From NCBI GenBank assembly GCA_963789885.1, contig CAWBNB010000033.1:1-64000 (forward strand): DNA of 64,000 bases. The letters run 5' to 3'. A program made the translations under genes and the position numbers. Within the stretch, counting starts at the first letter, position 1. Every line of letters starts with the position of its first letter. Positions 24,762 through 33,496 of this stretch are shown in pieces. The stretch is from DATEDA01 sp963789885. GTDB taxonomy: Bacteria; Pseudomonadota; Gammaproteobacteria; Burkholderiales; SG8-39. Below the pieces are notes generated by a model. That model made no database searches. It saw only the letters and a list, made by a program, of their open reading frames with translations, and had not been told where the DNA came from.

Positions 24762-26912
24762 TCAGTCGTGGTCGTGGTCGTGGTGCTTCCGGTGGTGCTT
24801 CTCCTTGTCCTCCCGGCATTGGTGCGGGAGCTGCACCGGCGGCAGCACGCCGTCCTTCGGCGGCGGCACGCCGGAGTCGGCGAGCCCGGCCTGGATCAGC
24901 CGCGTCTGCTCGTCGTCGGCGTCTTCGCACAGCATGAGCCGTTCGGCGACCATGCGGTCGATCGCATGCACCACCTTCCGGTGGTAGTCGCGGAACGTCT
25001 TGTAGCGCTTCTCCACCGAGGGACGCGGGTCGCCGGCAGCCGCCCGGTCGGCCTCGGTCTTGGCGAAGGGGATCATCTGGCCCGACCCTTCGCAGCCGTC
25101 GTTCGCCTGTGGACCGGCGCGTAGCGCCCACCCGGTATAGGTGGCGAGCGGGACGGTCACGTCGGGGAGCCGCACCCCGGCGATGTCGTTCCCGTCGTGG
25201 TCGGTTTTGGGCACGTAGCTCGGATAGATCGGTCCGTTGGCGGGATTGTCCTGGTAGGGCGGCGTGATCACCGGCGGGTTGATCGTCGCGATTCCGGTGC
25301 GATAGAAATCGTGGCCGTAGTCGAGGAGGTAGCGTGTCGTCTTGAGACCGGTATAGACGACTCCCGGAATGTTCGGGAAACCCATCCCCGACTGCGGCAG
25401 CGGCGGCACCAGCGTCCGGTCCGCCAGCCTCGGGACCCTGCTCGCCGGCGGCTGCGTACCGTGGCTCGCCCACTCGTCCAGCGCGATGAACAGGGCCCGC
25501 TGCACCGGCGCCGAGTTCAGCGGGTTCAGGAACTGCTGGCAGCTGCCCTTCGACGCGCCGTTGCCGGTGCCGTGCTGGTGGCTCGAGATCAGATAATTGC
25601 GCGCGTACCGCGAGTCGGGGAGATCCACGCTGCCGGTGGGATCGGTGTGGAGCAGCGAGGCCGCCTTCACCCAGTACTCGTTGGCCGAGTAGATCTCGAC
25701 GGCGAGCGGGCAGGTGTCGGTCTCCTTGCAGCGCGCGTACCGGCTGTCCGACTGGCGGGTGATCGGATCGTAGGTCCGCACGTTCGCGAAGGGGAACACG
25801 CCCTCGACGTAGAGATGGTCCTGGCGGTTGCGCTCGGTGCGCCCCGGCTGCGAGAACCGGTAGTTCATGTTGATGCCGTCGCCCGCCGCGATCCACTGCA
25901 TCAGGCCGTCGAACACCTTCTTGCCGTTCTCGGCCTGGTTGAAGCCGAGGTGCCTGAAGTCGTTGAGGAGCCGGCCGGGCTGCGACACGACCTCCGTGTA
26001 GATGCGCTTGATGTCCCCGGCGAGCGGGTTGCGGGTGCCGGAGTCGTCCTGGGTCGCGTAGCGGAGCCACGCGTTCCAGTCCCGGACCGCGGCGAAGCCG
26101 AGCCCGTTCACGGTCGGGTCCTTCGCCTTGTACGAGAACTCGTAGATGTCGTTGGCGACGAAGTTTCCACCGACGAGGCTGATCGCGGTTCCGGCCGCGT
26201 TGTACGTCCAGTTGGCAGCGGGCACGATCTGCGGCGCGTCGTCCAGGTGGACGCGATGGGTCAGCTTCGCGGTGGCCTTGTCCGTCGGGTCGGCGGCCGG
26301 ATAGGCGAGCGTAAACGATGCTCCGCCGGTGACGATGTACTCGTACGCCGGCCCGGTGATCGTCGAGCCGTCCCGGTTACGGGCCACCGGCAACGTGATC
26401 GTCGCGTTGAAGTTGGCGGTGCTGGTGCCGGCGGACTTGTCCCATCCGCTCCAGACCATCGTGTAGCCGCGCGGCATCAGAAACGCGTTCGCGAGGACGG
26501 CCGGGTCGGTGACCGACCCGGGGTCGTTGCCGCCGGGAAAGCGGCCGAAGGTGGCCCAGGTCTTGCCGCCGCGGTTCGGCGGCTCGTACATCACCCGGTG
26601 CGCGCCCTTCGCCAGGTCGATCGGCTTGAGGATGTAGAAGTCGAACGAGTATTCGACGTTTCCCCGTGCATTGCGCGGCGCGAGCTCGATGTCCACGATC
26701 CCGGCGTTCTTGCGGTCGTGGGGATTCACTTCCCCGTACGCCTTGCCGACGATCTTTTCGTACTGGCCGACCTTCGGCCATGAATAGCCGCCGAAGGTCG
26801 GCGACTCCGTGGCGGTGATCTCGATCTTCGTGATGCGCGCCTCCGCGCTCGGCGCGGTCAGGGCCGCGCCCGCCGCGAGCGCGATCGCCGCGGCGCCAAA
26901 GGTGATCCTCAT
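24762..26912 (-). CDS. Exported alpha/beta-hydrolase-domain protein (Abhydrolase_10-like)
   Basis: 716 aa with a Sec signal (MRITFGAAAIALAAGAALTAPSAEA). Recognisable pieces are 'AHRVMYEPPNRGG', 'FLMPRGYTMVWSGWDKSAG', 'QPGRLLNDFRHLGFNQAENGKKVFDGLMQWIAAGDGINMNYRFSQPG' and 'RNYLISSHQHGTGNGASKGSCQQFLNPL', typical of large secreted Abhydrolase_10 proteins with esterase-like folds. Activity is unproven. It ends in a His/Lys/Asp-rich tail (REDKEKHHRKHHDHDHD) that may bind metal. It is divergent from the secreted metallo-beta-lactamase-fold gene across 372 bp. Confidence 0.75.
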   Translation of the reverse strand: MRITFGAAAIALAAGAALTAPSAEARITKIEITATESPTFGGYSWPKVGQYEKIVGKAYGEVNPHDRKNAGIVDIELAPRNARGNVEYSFDFYILKPIDLAKGAHRVMYEPPNRGGKTWATFGRFPGGNDPGSVTDPAVLANAFLMPRGYTMVWSGWDKSAGTSTANFNATITLPVARNRDGSTITGPAYEYIVTGGASFTLAYPAADPTDKATAKLTHRVHLDDAPQIVPAANWTYNAAGTAISLVGGNFVANDIYEFSYKAKDPTVNGLGFAAVRDWNAWLRYATQDDSGTRNPLAGDIKRIYTEVVSQPGRLLNDFRHLGFNQAENGKKVFDGLMQWIAAGDGINMNYRFSQPGRTERNRQDHLYVEGVFPFANVRTYDPITRQSDSRYARCKETDTCPLAVEIYSANEYWVKAASLLHTDPTGSVDLPDSRYARNYLISSHQHGTGNGASKGSCQQFLNPLNSAPVQRALFIALDEWASHGTQPPASRVPRLADRTLVPPLPQSGMGFPNIPGVVYTGLKTTRYLLDYGHDFYRTGIATINPPVITPPYQDNPANGPIYPSYVPKTDHDGNDIAGVRLPDVTVPLATYTGWALRAGPQANDGCEGSGQMIPFAKTEADRAAAGDPRPSVEKRYKTFRDYHRKVVHAIDRMVAERLMLCEDADDEQTRLIQAGLADSGVPPPKDGVLPPVQLPHQCREDKEKHHRKHHDHDHD

Positions 26913-27284
26913 TGGGCCTCCTCCTTAAGGTGATGAATCGGCCGGGCACGCGAAGCGCGTCCAGGCAGGAACGACCTATCCCGTGTGGGAAACACTATAG
27001 ATGGGCACCGCCGAGTGGGGCTGTCGTTTTTTCGCGGCGCGCAGTTGTGATCTCGGCTTTTTTTTCAAGCACGGCGCCGTGACGCGCCTGCGCCTTCTAG
27101 CATTTCGCGCGTGCGCGAGGGGTGTCGCCGCGCAATCTGCGGCGCTGCAGCGAACGCCGCGCGGAATGCACCCCAACGGGGGAGGCGCACTGCGGAAGTC
27201 GCGGGAAGGGGGCACCGCAAGCGAGCGCTGATCCCATCGCCACGATTGTTCGGTCACGGAGTACCGACCAAAGGAGGAAGCAAC
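26913..27284. other. Divergent intergenic region
   Basis: 372 bp between two divergent exported-hydrolase genes. It is locally AT-richer, with T-tracts near 27029 and 27058-27066. It probably holds both promoters, but I find no convincing -35/-10 pair or repeat. Confidence 0.45.
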
Positions 27285-28730
27285 ATGAACTGCAAGCGAT
27301 TAGTCGCAGCGATCCTACCGGGCGTGCTTAGCGCGGTTTGCCTGACCGCGGTCGCCCACGACGACCGGCATCACGGCGATCCCGACCCGGCGCTGATCAA
27401 GGCCCGGCAGAAATTCTTCGGCGTCGAAAACGTCGACAGCAAGGGGCGCGTCCGGCGGGACAAGATCATCTTCTCCTGGGCGTCGAACACCACGTACGTG
27501 GCGTCGCTGATGGGCCGCATCGTCCTCCTCGACAGCTACATCAACCGTCCCGAGCTGCCGACCACGCCGCTCGACATGCGCCGCACGCCGATCCTGCCGC
27601 AGGACTTCGTCGCCGCGCGTCCCGAGGCGATTTTCCTCGGCCACGGCCACGGCGACCATGCCGACAACGCCGCGTACGTCGCGAAGTGGACCGACGCGAC
27701 GATCTACGCCTCGCCGGAAACCTGCGACGTGATGCAGCAGGACGTGACGCGGATGTGGACCGATCCCAACCTGCACAACGGCGGGGCGAAGATCATCCCG
27801 AACGGCGACCCGGTGAAATGCGTCGGCGTCGTGCCGCCCAACTCGCCACCCGGCGAATACAGCGGGACGCTGGCCAACCCGACCGGCGGGACGACCCGGG
27901 TGAGGCGGATCACCCAGTTCGACCCCGAGATCTGCATCCTCACGTTCAAGCACGTCCACTCGGGAACGGCGCCGGTCGACCCGTCCTTCCCGCATACGCC
28001 GCTATCGAACCTCGGCGATCCGCGGTACGACGGGCGATCCATCACGGCGCCGCCGCCGGTGATCACCTATCCGGCGATGTTCCCGCCCGGCACGCCCTTC
28101 ACGCCGCCAACCAATCCGGCGCTGCGCGTCCCAGGGCAGATCAACACGACGACGACCGGGTTCGGCGGCAGCGCGGGAATCATCGAGATCTTCTATCACT
28201 TCGTGGTGCGCAGCGCGGAAAACGACTTCACGTTCTCGTTCGTGAATTCGGCCGGCCCGGTGAAGGAGGGCATCGGCACGGGCTCGCCCGGCCTGATCAC
28301 GCTCGCGCAGTACAACGATCCGCTCAACAACGGCCCGGCGATCACGCTCGCCGCCGAGATCGGCAAGGGACTGTTCCGGATCATGGACGGCCTGCCGCGT
28401 CCGGACGTGCTCCTCGGCTCGATCGTCAGCCTCGGCGCCACGAACAACCAGCAGCGCGACATCATCCAGTACATCCAGCATCTGCGGCCGAAGGTCTACT
28501 ACCCCGGCCACCTGACCGACGTCGCGCAGGCGGGCTCGGCGCTGTATCACAAGATCAACTGGCAGCAGACCGCCTACAACATGGGCTTCCCGCAGGGCGA
28601 CTGGCCGGAGTTTCGCCTGCAGATCGACCCGAACGACTTCCTCGTGCCGCAGGTGTTCGACGCAGCCGACAGTCGCTGGAGCAAGTCGCGCAGCGGCAAG
28701 GAGCGCATCCGCGCCCAGTGCCATCACTAG
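27285..28730 (+). CDS. Exported metallo-beta-lactamase-fold hydrolase
   Basis: 481 aa from ATG 27285, directly behind an AAGGAGG site; the frame is open upstream to 27111 without homology. The signal peptide ends near AVAHD. The metal motif HGHGDHADNA (HxHxDH, near residues 123-132) is clear, and a later 'ILTFKHVHSG' and 'RPKVYYPGHLTD' could supply further ligands. It is longer than typical hydrolases of this fold because of inserted Pro/Gly-rich loops. It may act with the divergent secreted abhydrolase; substrate unknown. Confidence 0.78.
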   Translation: MNCKRLVAAILPGVLSAVCLTAVAHDDRHHGDPDPALIKARQKFFGVENVDSKGRVRRDKIIFSWASNTTYVASLMGRIVLLDSYINRPELPTTPLDMRRTPILPQDFVAARPEAIFLGHGHGDHADNAAYVAKWTDATIYASPETCDVMQQDVTRMWTDPNLHNGGAKIIPNGDPVKCVGVVPPNSPPGEYSGTLANPTGGTTRVRRITQFDPEICILTFKHVHSGTAPVDPSFPHTPLSNLGDPRYDGRSITAPPPVITYPAMFPPGTPFTPPTNPALRVPGQINTTTTGFGGSAGIIEIFYHFVVRSAENDFTFSFVNSAGPVKEGIGTGSPGLITLAQYNDPLNNGPAITLAAEIGKGLFRIMDGLPRPDVLLGSIVSLGATNNQQRDIIQYIQHLRPKVYYPGHLTDVAQAGSALYHKINWQQTAYNMGFPQGDWPEFRLQIDPNDFLVPQVFDAADSRWSKSRSGKERIRAQCHH

Positions 28731-28813
28731 AGCGGGCCGCGGGGGTGAAGACCGCCTGACGCTCGCGGTCGTCGCTGCGGCAACTCCGCGCCCCATCGCG
28801 GGGGCGGTCAGCG

Positions 28814-29008
28814 CCAGCCGGCGACTACGAGCTTGCCGATCGTCGTCCCCGACTCGAGCTTCGGGTGCGCCGCGCGCATGTTCGCCGCGTTGATCGGGTG
28901 GAGCGTCTCGCGCATCGTGCCGCGAATCTTCTTGGTATCGATCGGCTCGGCCACGCGGGTGAGCAGGTGGTGCTGCTCGATCACGTCGGGCGTCTTGAAG
29001 CGCGGGCG
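28814..29008 (-). pseudogene. Detached C-terminal fragment of a zinc-type alcohol dehydrogenase
   Basis: Minus-strand codons read RPRFKTPDVIEQHHLLTRVAE, then 'KKIRGTMRETLHPINAANMRAAHPKLESGTTIGKLVVAGWR'. This is the same as the last ~65 residues of the intact dehydrogenase at 29673-30692, with a few substitutions. No start, Rossmann fold or promoter remains. It is the left copy of a 195-bp direct repeat. Confidence 0.85.
28814..29008 (+). repeat. 195-bp direct repeat, left copy
   Basis: Matches 29679-29873 without gaps by eye, at roughly nine bases in ten. The two copies bracket an exported-protein gene and cover the 3' end of an alcohol dehydrogenase. No transposase or target-site pattern is visible. 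Confidence 0.85.
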
Positions 29009-29051
29009 AGAGACGGACAGCGAGGAGGCCACCGCACGTTATACTGAGCTC

Positions 29052-29654
29052 GTGAAGTTTTCTCGTGGCACGGTGCTCTGTGGGCTGCTTGCGCTTGCCA
29101 GCCCCGCTGTTGACGCGCAGAACGCCATCCGCGTACGCGGCACCATCGTGAGCCTGGAGGGGAACGTCCTCGCGGTGAAATCCCGCGAGGGGCAGGACCT
29201 GAAGATCCACCTCCCCGACAAGACCAGCGTCGCTTACGTGAAGGCGCTGACGATCGCGGACATCAAGCCGGGTGACGGCCTCGGCACCACCGCGGTGGCA
29301 CGCCCGGACGGTACGCTCGTCGCGCGCGAGATCCACACGTTTCCGCCTGCGCTCGGCGTCCCCAACGAGGGTCACCGGCCCTGGGACGATGCCGGCGCGA
29401 GCATGACGAACGCCGGGTGTCGGCGGTCGTGCAGGCGGCGGACGCTCGCGAGCTGACGCTCACCTGGAAAGACGGTTCGCGGCAAGCTCGTGGTGCCGCC
29501 GGGCACCCCGATCGTTACCGGCGTCGATGCCGACCGCTCGTTCCTCAAACCCGGCGAGTATGTCTATCTGAACGCCCGGGTCGACGCCGACGACCGGCTC
29601 ACCGTGATCGGTCGCGTCCAGGTGAGCAAGGACGGGGTCCGGCCGCCGCAGTAG
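29052..29654 (+). pseudogene. Exported DUF5666-like protein with two compensating frameshifts
   Basis: GTG 29052 opens a signal peptide (VKFSRGTVLCGLLALASPAVDAQ). A small beta domain follows: 'IRVRGTIVSLEGNVLAVKSREGQDLKIHL', 'GDGLGTTAV' and 'VPNEGHRPWDDAGASMTNAG'. The frame then moves near 29410-29417 to give 'SAVVQAADARELTLTWKDGS'. It returns near 29478-29482 to the first frame with 'GKLVVPPGTPIV' and a tail ending SKDGVRPPQ at the stop 29652-29654. One base lost and one gained explain it. The joined product would be about 200 aa. A TATACT box at 29040-29045 lies unusually close to the start. Confidence 0.72.
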
Positions 29655-29672
29655 CGCGGCGACCGGCAGGCG

Positions 29673-30692
29673 TCACTTCCAGCCGGCGACCACCAGCTTG
29701 CCGATCGTCGTCCCCGACTCGAGCTTCGCGTGCGCCGCGCGCATGTTCGCCGCGTTGATCGGGCGGAGCGTCTCGCGCATCGTGCCGCGAATCTTCTTGG
29801 TGTCGATCAGCTCGGCCACGCGGGTGAGCAGGCGGTGCTGTTCGATCATGTCGGGCGTCTTGAAGCGCGGGCGCGTGAACATCAGCTCCCAGCAGACCGC
29901 CGCGCTCTTGGCGCGCACGCCGTCCTGCGCGAGCGGCCCCTTGGGCGCCACGATCATGCACACCGCACCCTGCGGCGCAACGAGATCGCCCAGCTGCTCC
30001 CAGTAGCGGTCGGTGTCGTTGAAGTTGGCGATGTAGTCGACGTGCTTCAGTCCGAGCGCCTCGATCTGCGGGCGCAGCGGCTGCGAATGGTCGACGACGT
30101 GGTCGGCGCCAAGCTCCTTGACCCAGGCGATCGTCTCCGGGCGCGACGCGGTCGCGATCACCTTGAGCCCGGCGACCACCTTCGCGATCTGGATCCCGAT
30201 CGAGCCGACGCCGCCCGCGCCGCCGATGATGAGCAGGCTCGCGCCGCGGTGCCTGCCGCCCGCGTCGATCTTCATGCGGTCGAAGTACGCCTCCCAGGCG
30301 GTGATCGCCGTGAGCGGGATCGCGGCCGCCTGCGCAAAGTCGAGTGTCTTCGGCTTGCGGCCGACGATGCGCTCGTCGACGAGCTGCAGCTCGCTGTTCG
30401 ACCCGGGCCGCGTGACGTCGCCGGCGTAGTAGACCTCGTCCCCGGGTTTGAACAGCGTCACCTCCGGTCCGACCGCGGCCACCGTGCCGGCGGCGTCGTA
30501 GCCGAGGACGCGCGGCTGCGCTTCCACTTTCGGATTCGGCGCGCGCTGTTTCGTGTCGACCGGGTTCACCGACACCGCTTCGACTTTCACGACGATGTCG
30601 TGGCCGGCCGCCTTCGGATCGGGCAGCGTGACGTCGACGAGGGATTCCGGATCGGCGATCGGCAGGTAGCGGGTAAGGGCGACGGCTTTCAT
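29673..30692 (-). CDS. Zinc-type alcohol dehydrogenase / quinone oxidoreductase (MDR family)
   Basis: 339 aa medium-chain dehydrogenase. It has the GroES-like domain ('VSVNPVDTKQRAPNP', 'RVLGYDAAGTVAAVGPEVTLFKPGDEVYYAG'), the nucleotide fold 'LLIIGGAGGVGSIGIQIAKVV' near residue 150, and 'LGADHVVDHSQPL'. Structural and catalytic zinc Cys are mostly absent, so it belongs with the NADPH:quinone reductase-like or ZADH group. The ATG at 30692 has a GAGAGGA-like site. Its 3' end is duplicated at 28814-29008. Confidence 0.88.
   Translation of the reverse strand: MKAVALTRYLPIADPESLVDVTLPDPKAAGHDIVVKVEAVSVNPVDTKQRAPNPKVEAQPRVLGYDAAGTVAAVGPEVTLFKPGDEVYYAGDVTRPGSNSELQLVDERIVGRKPKTLDFAQAAAIPLTAITAWEAYFDRMKIDAGGRHRGASLLIIGGAGGVGSIGIQIAKVVAGLKVIATASRPETIAWVKELGADHVVDHSQPLRPQIEALGLKHVDYIANFNDTDRYWEQLGDLVAPQGAVCMIVAPKGPLAQDGVRAKSAAVCWELMFTRPRFKTPDMIEQHRLLTRVAELIDTKKIRGTMRETLRPINAANMRAAHAKLESGTTIGKLVVAGWK
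29679..29873 (+). repeat. 195-bp direct repeat, right copy
   Basis: Counterpart of 28814-29008. It lies inside the intact dehydrogenase gene and encodes its C-terminus. Confidence 0.85.
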
Positions 30693-30746
30693 TGCGGCAA
30701 TCCTCTCGGAAAGTGAAGCCAGGGGGCGATACGGTACCCCAAATGC

Positions 30747-32408
30747 TCACGACCGCGTGACGACGATCCCGGCGCGCTCGCGATCCCATGCGCGGCCCGG
30801 GTCGGCCTCCAGTTCCTCTCGCAGCCGGTACTTCTCCACCTTCTGGTTCAGCGTGCGCGGCAGCTCGGCGCGGAACTCGACGAATCGCGGGACCATGAAG
30901 TAGGCCATGTTACGGCGGCAGTACTCGATCAGCTCCGGCCCGGTCAGCGCGGCCCCGGGCTTCAGGAGGATCGCGGCGCCGATCTCCTCGTCGCCGCTTT
31001 CGACGCGCACCGGGAACACCGCGGATTCCGCGACCGCCGGATGCGCGGCGATGATCTGCTCGACCTCGAACGCCGACACGTTCTCTCCGCGGCGGCGGAT
31101 CGCATCCTTCTTGCGGTCGACGAACCAAAGGTAGCCGTCGGCGTCGAGGTAGCCGCGGTCGCCGGTGTGGAACCAGAGGTTGCGCCGCGCCGCGAGGGTC
31201 GCTTCGGGCATGTTGTAGTACCCCGACGCCGCGCGCCAGGGATCGCTCGTGCGCGCGAGGATCTCGCCGGGCTGGCCGGCCGGCACGTCGAAGTCGTCGT
31301 CGTCGACCACCCGTACCTCGAAGTTCCGGCGCGGGCGCCCGGACGAGCCGAGCTTCTCCGGCGGGTCGGCGGTGGTGTACGCGGTGATCATCCCGTAGTC
31401 CGACAGCGCGTAGTTGCTGACGAACCGCAGGCCGAAGCGCTGCTCGAACTCGCGCGCGAACTTCGGCACCGGCACGCAGCTCACCATGCGCAGGGCGTTC
31501 CGCGCGTCGTCGTCGGAGCGCGGCTGGCTCCACAGGAAGTTGACCATCGATCCGAGCATGTTGGTGACGGTCGCGCCCGATGCGCGCACCTCGTCCCAGT
31601 ACCGCGACACGGAGAAGCGCCGCACGAGCGCGAGCGAGGCGCCGGTCACCAGCGCGGCGTTAGTCGCCGCCTGCATGGCGTTCAGGTGAAAGAGCGGCAG
31701 GCAGGTGTAGACGACGTCGTCCGGACGGTAGCCGTAGTGCTCGGCGTTGCTCAGGCCGACCGACAGCGCCGCCGCATGCGACAGCATGTTGCCCTTCGAC
31801 GGTCCGGTCGTGCCCGACGTGTAGGCGAGGAACGCGAGATCGGAGCAGCGAACGTCGACGTCCGGCGGCTTGTCCGCAGCCGCCTCGAGGTCGCGATGGT
31901 AGTCGGCGACCGCCGCGCTGCCGAAGGCGATCCGCGGCGGTGGGTCGCCGTTCTCCGGGACGACGATCAGGGTGCGGATCCTCAGCGCCGCCGGGTCGAG
32001 CTCCGCCAGGCGGTCGAGCAGTCCGGCGTCGACGATCATCGCGAGCGAGTCGGACTGGGCGAGGTAGTAGTGGAGGAGGCGGCCCTTCGAGGCGGTGTTG
32101 ATCGGCACGGCGACCGCGCCGATCTTGCCGAGCGCCCAGCACGCGAGGATGAACTCCGGGCTGTTCTCCATCATGATCGCGACGTGGGCACCGCGGCCGA
32201 TGCCGAGCGCGGCGAGGCCGTTGGCCAGCCGGTTGGAGATGCGGTCGACCTCGGCGAACGTGAAGGACCGGCCGTCCGGCAGATAGGTCAGGAACTTCTT
32301 GTCGCCGGCGCGCTCGACCTGGCGCGCGAGCACCTTCCCGATGGTGAGATCGCGCGTCTCGTAGCCAAGCGTCGTCAGGAGCTCGCGGCCCGCGCCCGAG
32401 ACGGTCAT
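30747..32408 (-). CDS. Acyl-CoA ligase (AMP-forming, CaiC-like)
   Basis: 553 aa. ANL motifs are 'LAYTSGTTGPSKGNMLSHAA' (P-loop, near residue 180), 'TGDRGYLDADGYLWFVDRKKDAIRRRGENVSAFEVEQII' (hinge and C-terminal domain) and a final lysine in NQKVEKYRLRE. The RRGENVS form is seen in crotonobetaine/carnitine-CoA ligase relatives. It would activate an acid to its CoA ester. It is 16 bp downstream of a TctC receptor gene on the same strand, suggesting uptake and activation of one carboxylate. Confidence 0.87.
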   Translation of the reverse strand: MTVSGAGRELLTTLGYETRDLTIGKVLARQVERAGDKKFLTYLPDGRSFTFAEVDRISNRLANGLAALGIGRGAHVAIMMENSPEFILACWALGKIGAVAVPINTASKGRLLHYYLAQSDSLAMIVDAGLLDRLAELDPAALRIRTLIVVPENGDPPPRIAFGSAAVADYHRDLEAAADKPPDVDVRCSDLAFLAYTSGTTGPSKGNMLSHAAALSVGLSNAEHYGYRPDDVVYTCLPLFHLNAMQAATNAALVTGASLALVRRFSVSRYWDEVRASGATVTNMLGSMVNFLWSQPRSDDDARNALRMVSCVPVPKFAREFEQRFGLRFVSNYALSDYGMITAYTTADPPEKLGSSGRPRRNFEVRVVDDDDFDVPAGQPGEILARTSDPWRAASGYYNMPEATLAARRNLWFHTGDRGYLDADGYLWFVDRKKDAIRRRGENVSAFEVEQIIAAHPAVAESAVFPVRVESGDEEIGAAILLKPGAALTGPELIEYCRRNMAYFMVPRFVEFRAELPRTLNQKVEKYRLREELEADPGRAWDRERAGIVVTRS

Positions 32409-32424
32409 CGCACCTGGCCCCGGC

Positions 32425-33390
32425 TCACTGGATCTTGAAGCCCGTTTCCTGGACCTGACGCGCCACCCTTTCGAGGGACGCCTTGATGGTGGCGGCGAAT
32501 TCCTCCGGCGTTCCGGGCGTGATTTCCGACCCGACGAGCGCCTGCTGCAAGGCCGGATCCTTCAGCGCGACCTGCACCGCCGCGTTCAGCTTCACGACGA
32601 TCTCTCTTTGCAGTCCGGCGGGGCCCACCAGGCCGAACCACATGTCGACGTGCGGGTCGTTCAGGCCGGCGTCGTTCAGCGAAGGCACGTCGGGCGCCGA
32701 CGGCACGCGCTGCGGCAGCGTGACCAGCAAGCCGCGGACCGATCCGCCCTTGAGCCGCGCCACGGCGTCGCTCGCCGCCGCGAAGTACATCGCTACCTCG
32801 CCCGCCATGAGCGCGCGCAGCGCCGGCGCGGATCCGGCGTAGGGGACGTGCACGAAGTCCGTCCCCAGCGCCTTGTTGAACTGTTCGGACGCGAAATTGG
32901 ACACCGACCCGATACCCGCCGTGGCGTAGTTCAGCTTCCCGGTTCGCTGCCTGCCGGCGGCGACGAGATCGGAGAGCGTCTTGTACGGACTCGACTCCGG
33001 GACGATCAGGATCAGCGGCTGCGACGTGATGCCTGCGATCGCCGTGAAGGCGGTCCGCGGGTCGTACCCGACGTCCTTCTTCGCGATCGGCGTGATGACG
33101 GTCGCGCCGAGGCTGCCGATGAGCAGCGTGTAGCCGTCGGGCGCGGCGCGCGCGACCGACGCCGAACCGACCGTGCCGGCCGCACCCGGGCGGTTTTCCA
33201 CGATCACCGACTGCCCGAGCTCACCCGCCATCTTCGTCGCGACCAGCCGCGCCGCGATGTCCTGCGCGCCCCCGGGCGGGAAGGGCACCACGATGGTGAT
33301 CGTTCTCGACGGATAGCTTTGCGCGTGCGCAACCGGCGCCGCGACGAGCAGCAGCGCGATGGCCAGGATCGATCGCAGCGGCGTTCTCAT
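32425..33390 (-). CDS. TctC/Bug-family periplasmic solute receptor
   Basis: 321 aa. The signal peptide ends near AHAQS. Bug motifs are 'YPSRTITIVVPFPPGGAQDIAAR', 'VENRPGAAGTVGSASVARAAPDGYTLLIG' and 'VPYAGSAPALRALMAGEV'. It is first in a likely operon with the CaiC-like ligase and divergent from the thiolase-like gene. Three GGGACGT repeats lie between the divergent starts. Confidence 0.91.
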   Translation of the reverse strand: MRTPLRSILAIALLLVAAPVAHAQSYPSRTITIVVPFPPGGAQDIAARLVATKMAGELGQSVIVENRPGAAGTVGSASVARAAPDGYTLLIGSLGATVITPIAKKDVGYDPRTAFTAIAGITSQPLILIVPESSPYKTLSDLVAAGRQRTGKLNYATAGIGSVSNFASEQFNKALGTDFVHVPYAGSAPALRALMAGEVAMYFAAASDAVARLKGGSVRGLLVTLPQRVPSAPDVPSLNDAGLNDPHVDMWFGLVGPAGLQREIVVKLNAAVQVALKDPALQQALVGSEITPGTPEEFAATIKASLERVARQVQETGFKIQ

Positions 33391-33407
33391 TCTTGTGCGC
33401 CTCCCTT

Positions 33408-33446
33408 TGGGACGTTCGGTGAGTGGGACGTCCTCGAGTGGGACGT
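33408..33446. promoter_or_regulatory. Three spaced GGGACGT repeats in a divergent promoter
   Basis: GGGACGT occurs at 33409-33415, 33425-33431 and 33440-33446, 15-16 bp apart. The second and third are within an identical GAGTGGGACGT. They sit between the TctC gene start (33390) and the thiolase-like gene (33497), with a TATGCT box at 33458-33463. They may be binding sites for a shared regulator. Confidence 0.55.
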
Positions 33447-33496
33447 TCCCGTTAGGCTATGCTCCACGCGCGAAGCATAAAGGAGGATCGAGCGAA

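Noticed and set aside
28808..29032. Small complete-looking gene in the left repeat copy
   Set aside because: Its only recognisable part is the dehydrogenase C-terminus; the ATG lies in unrelated sequence, so it is a fragment.
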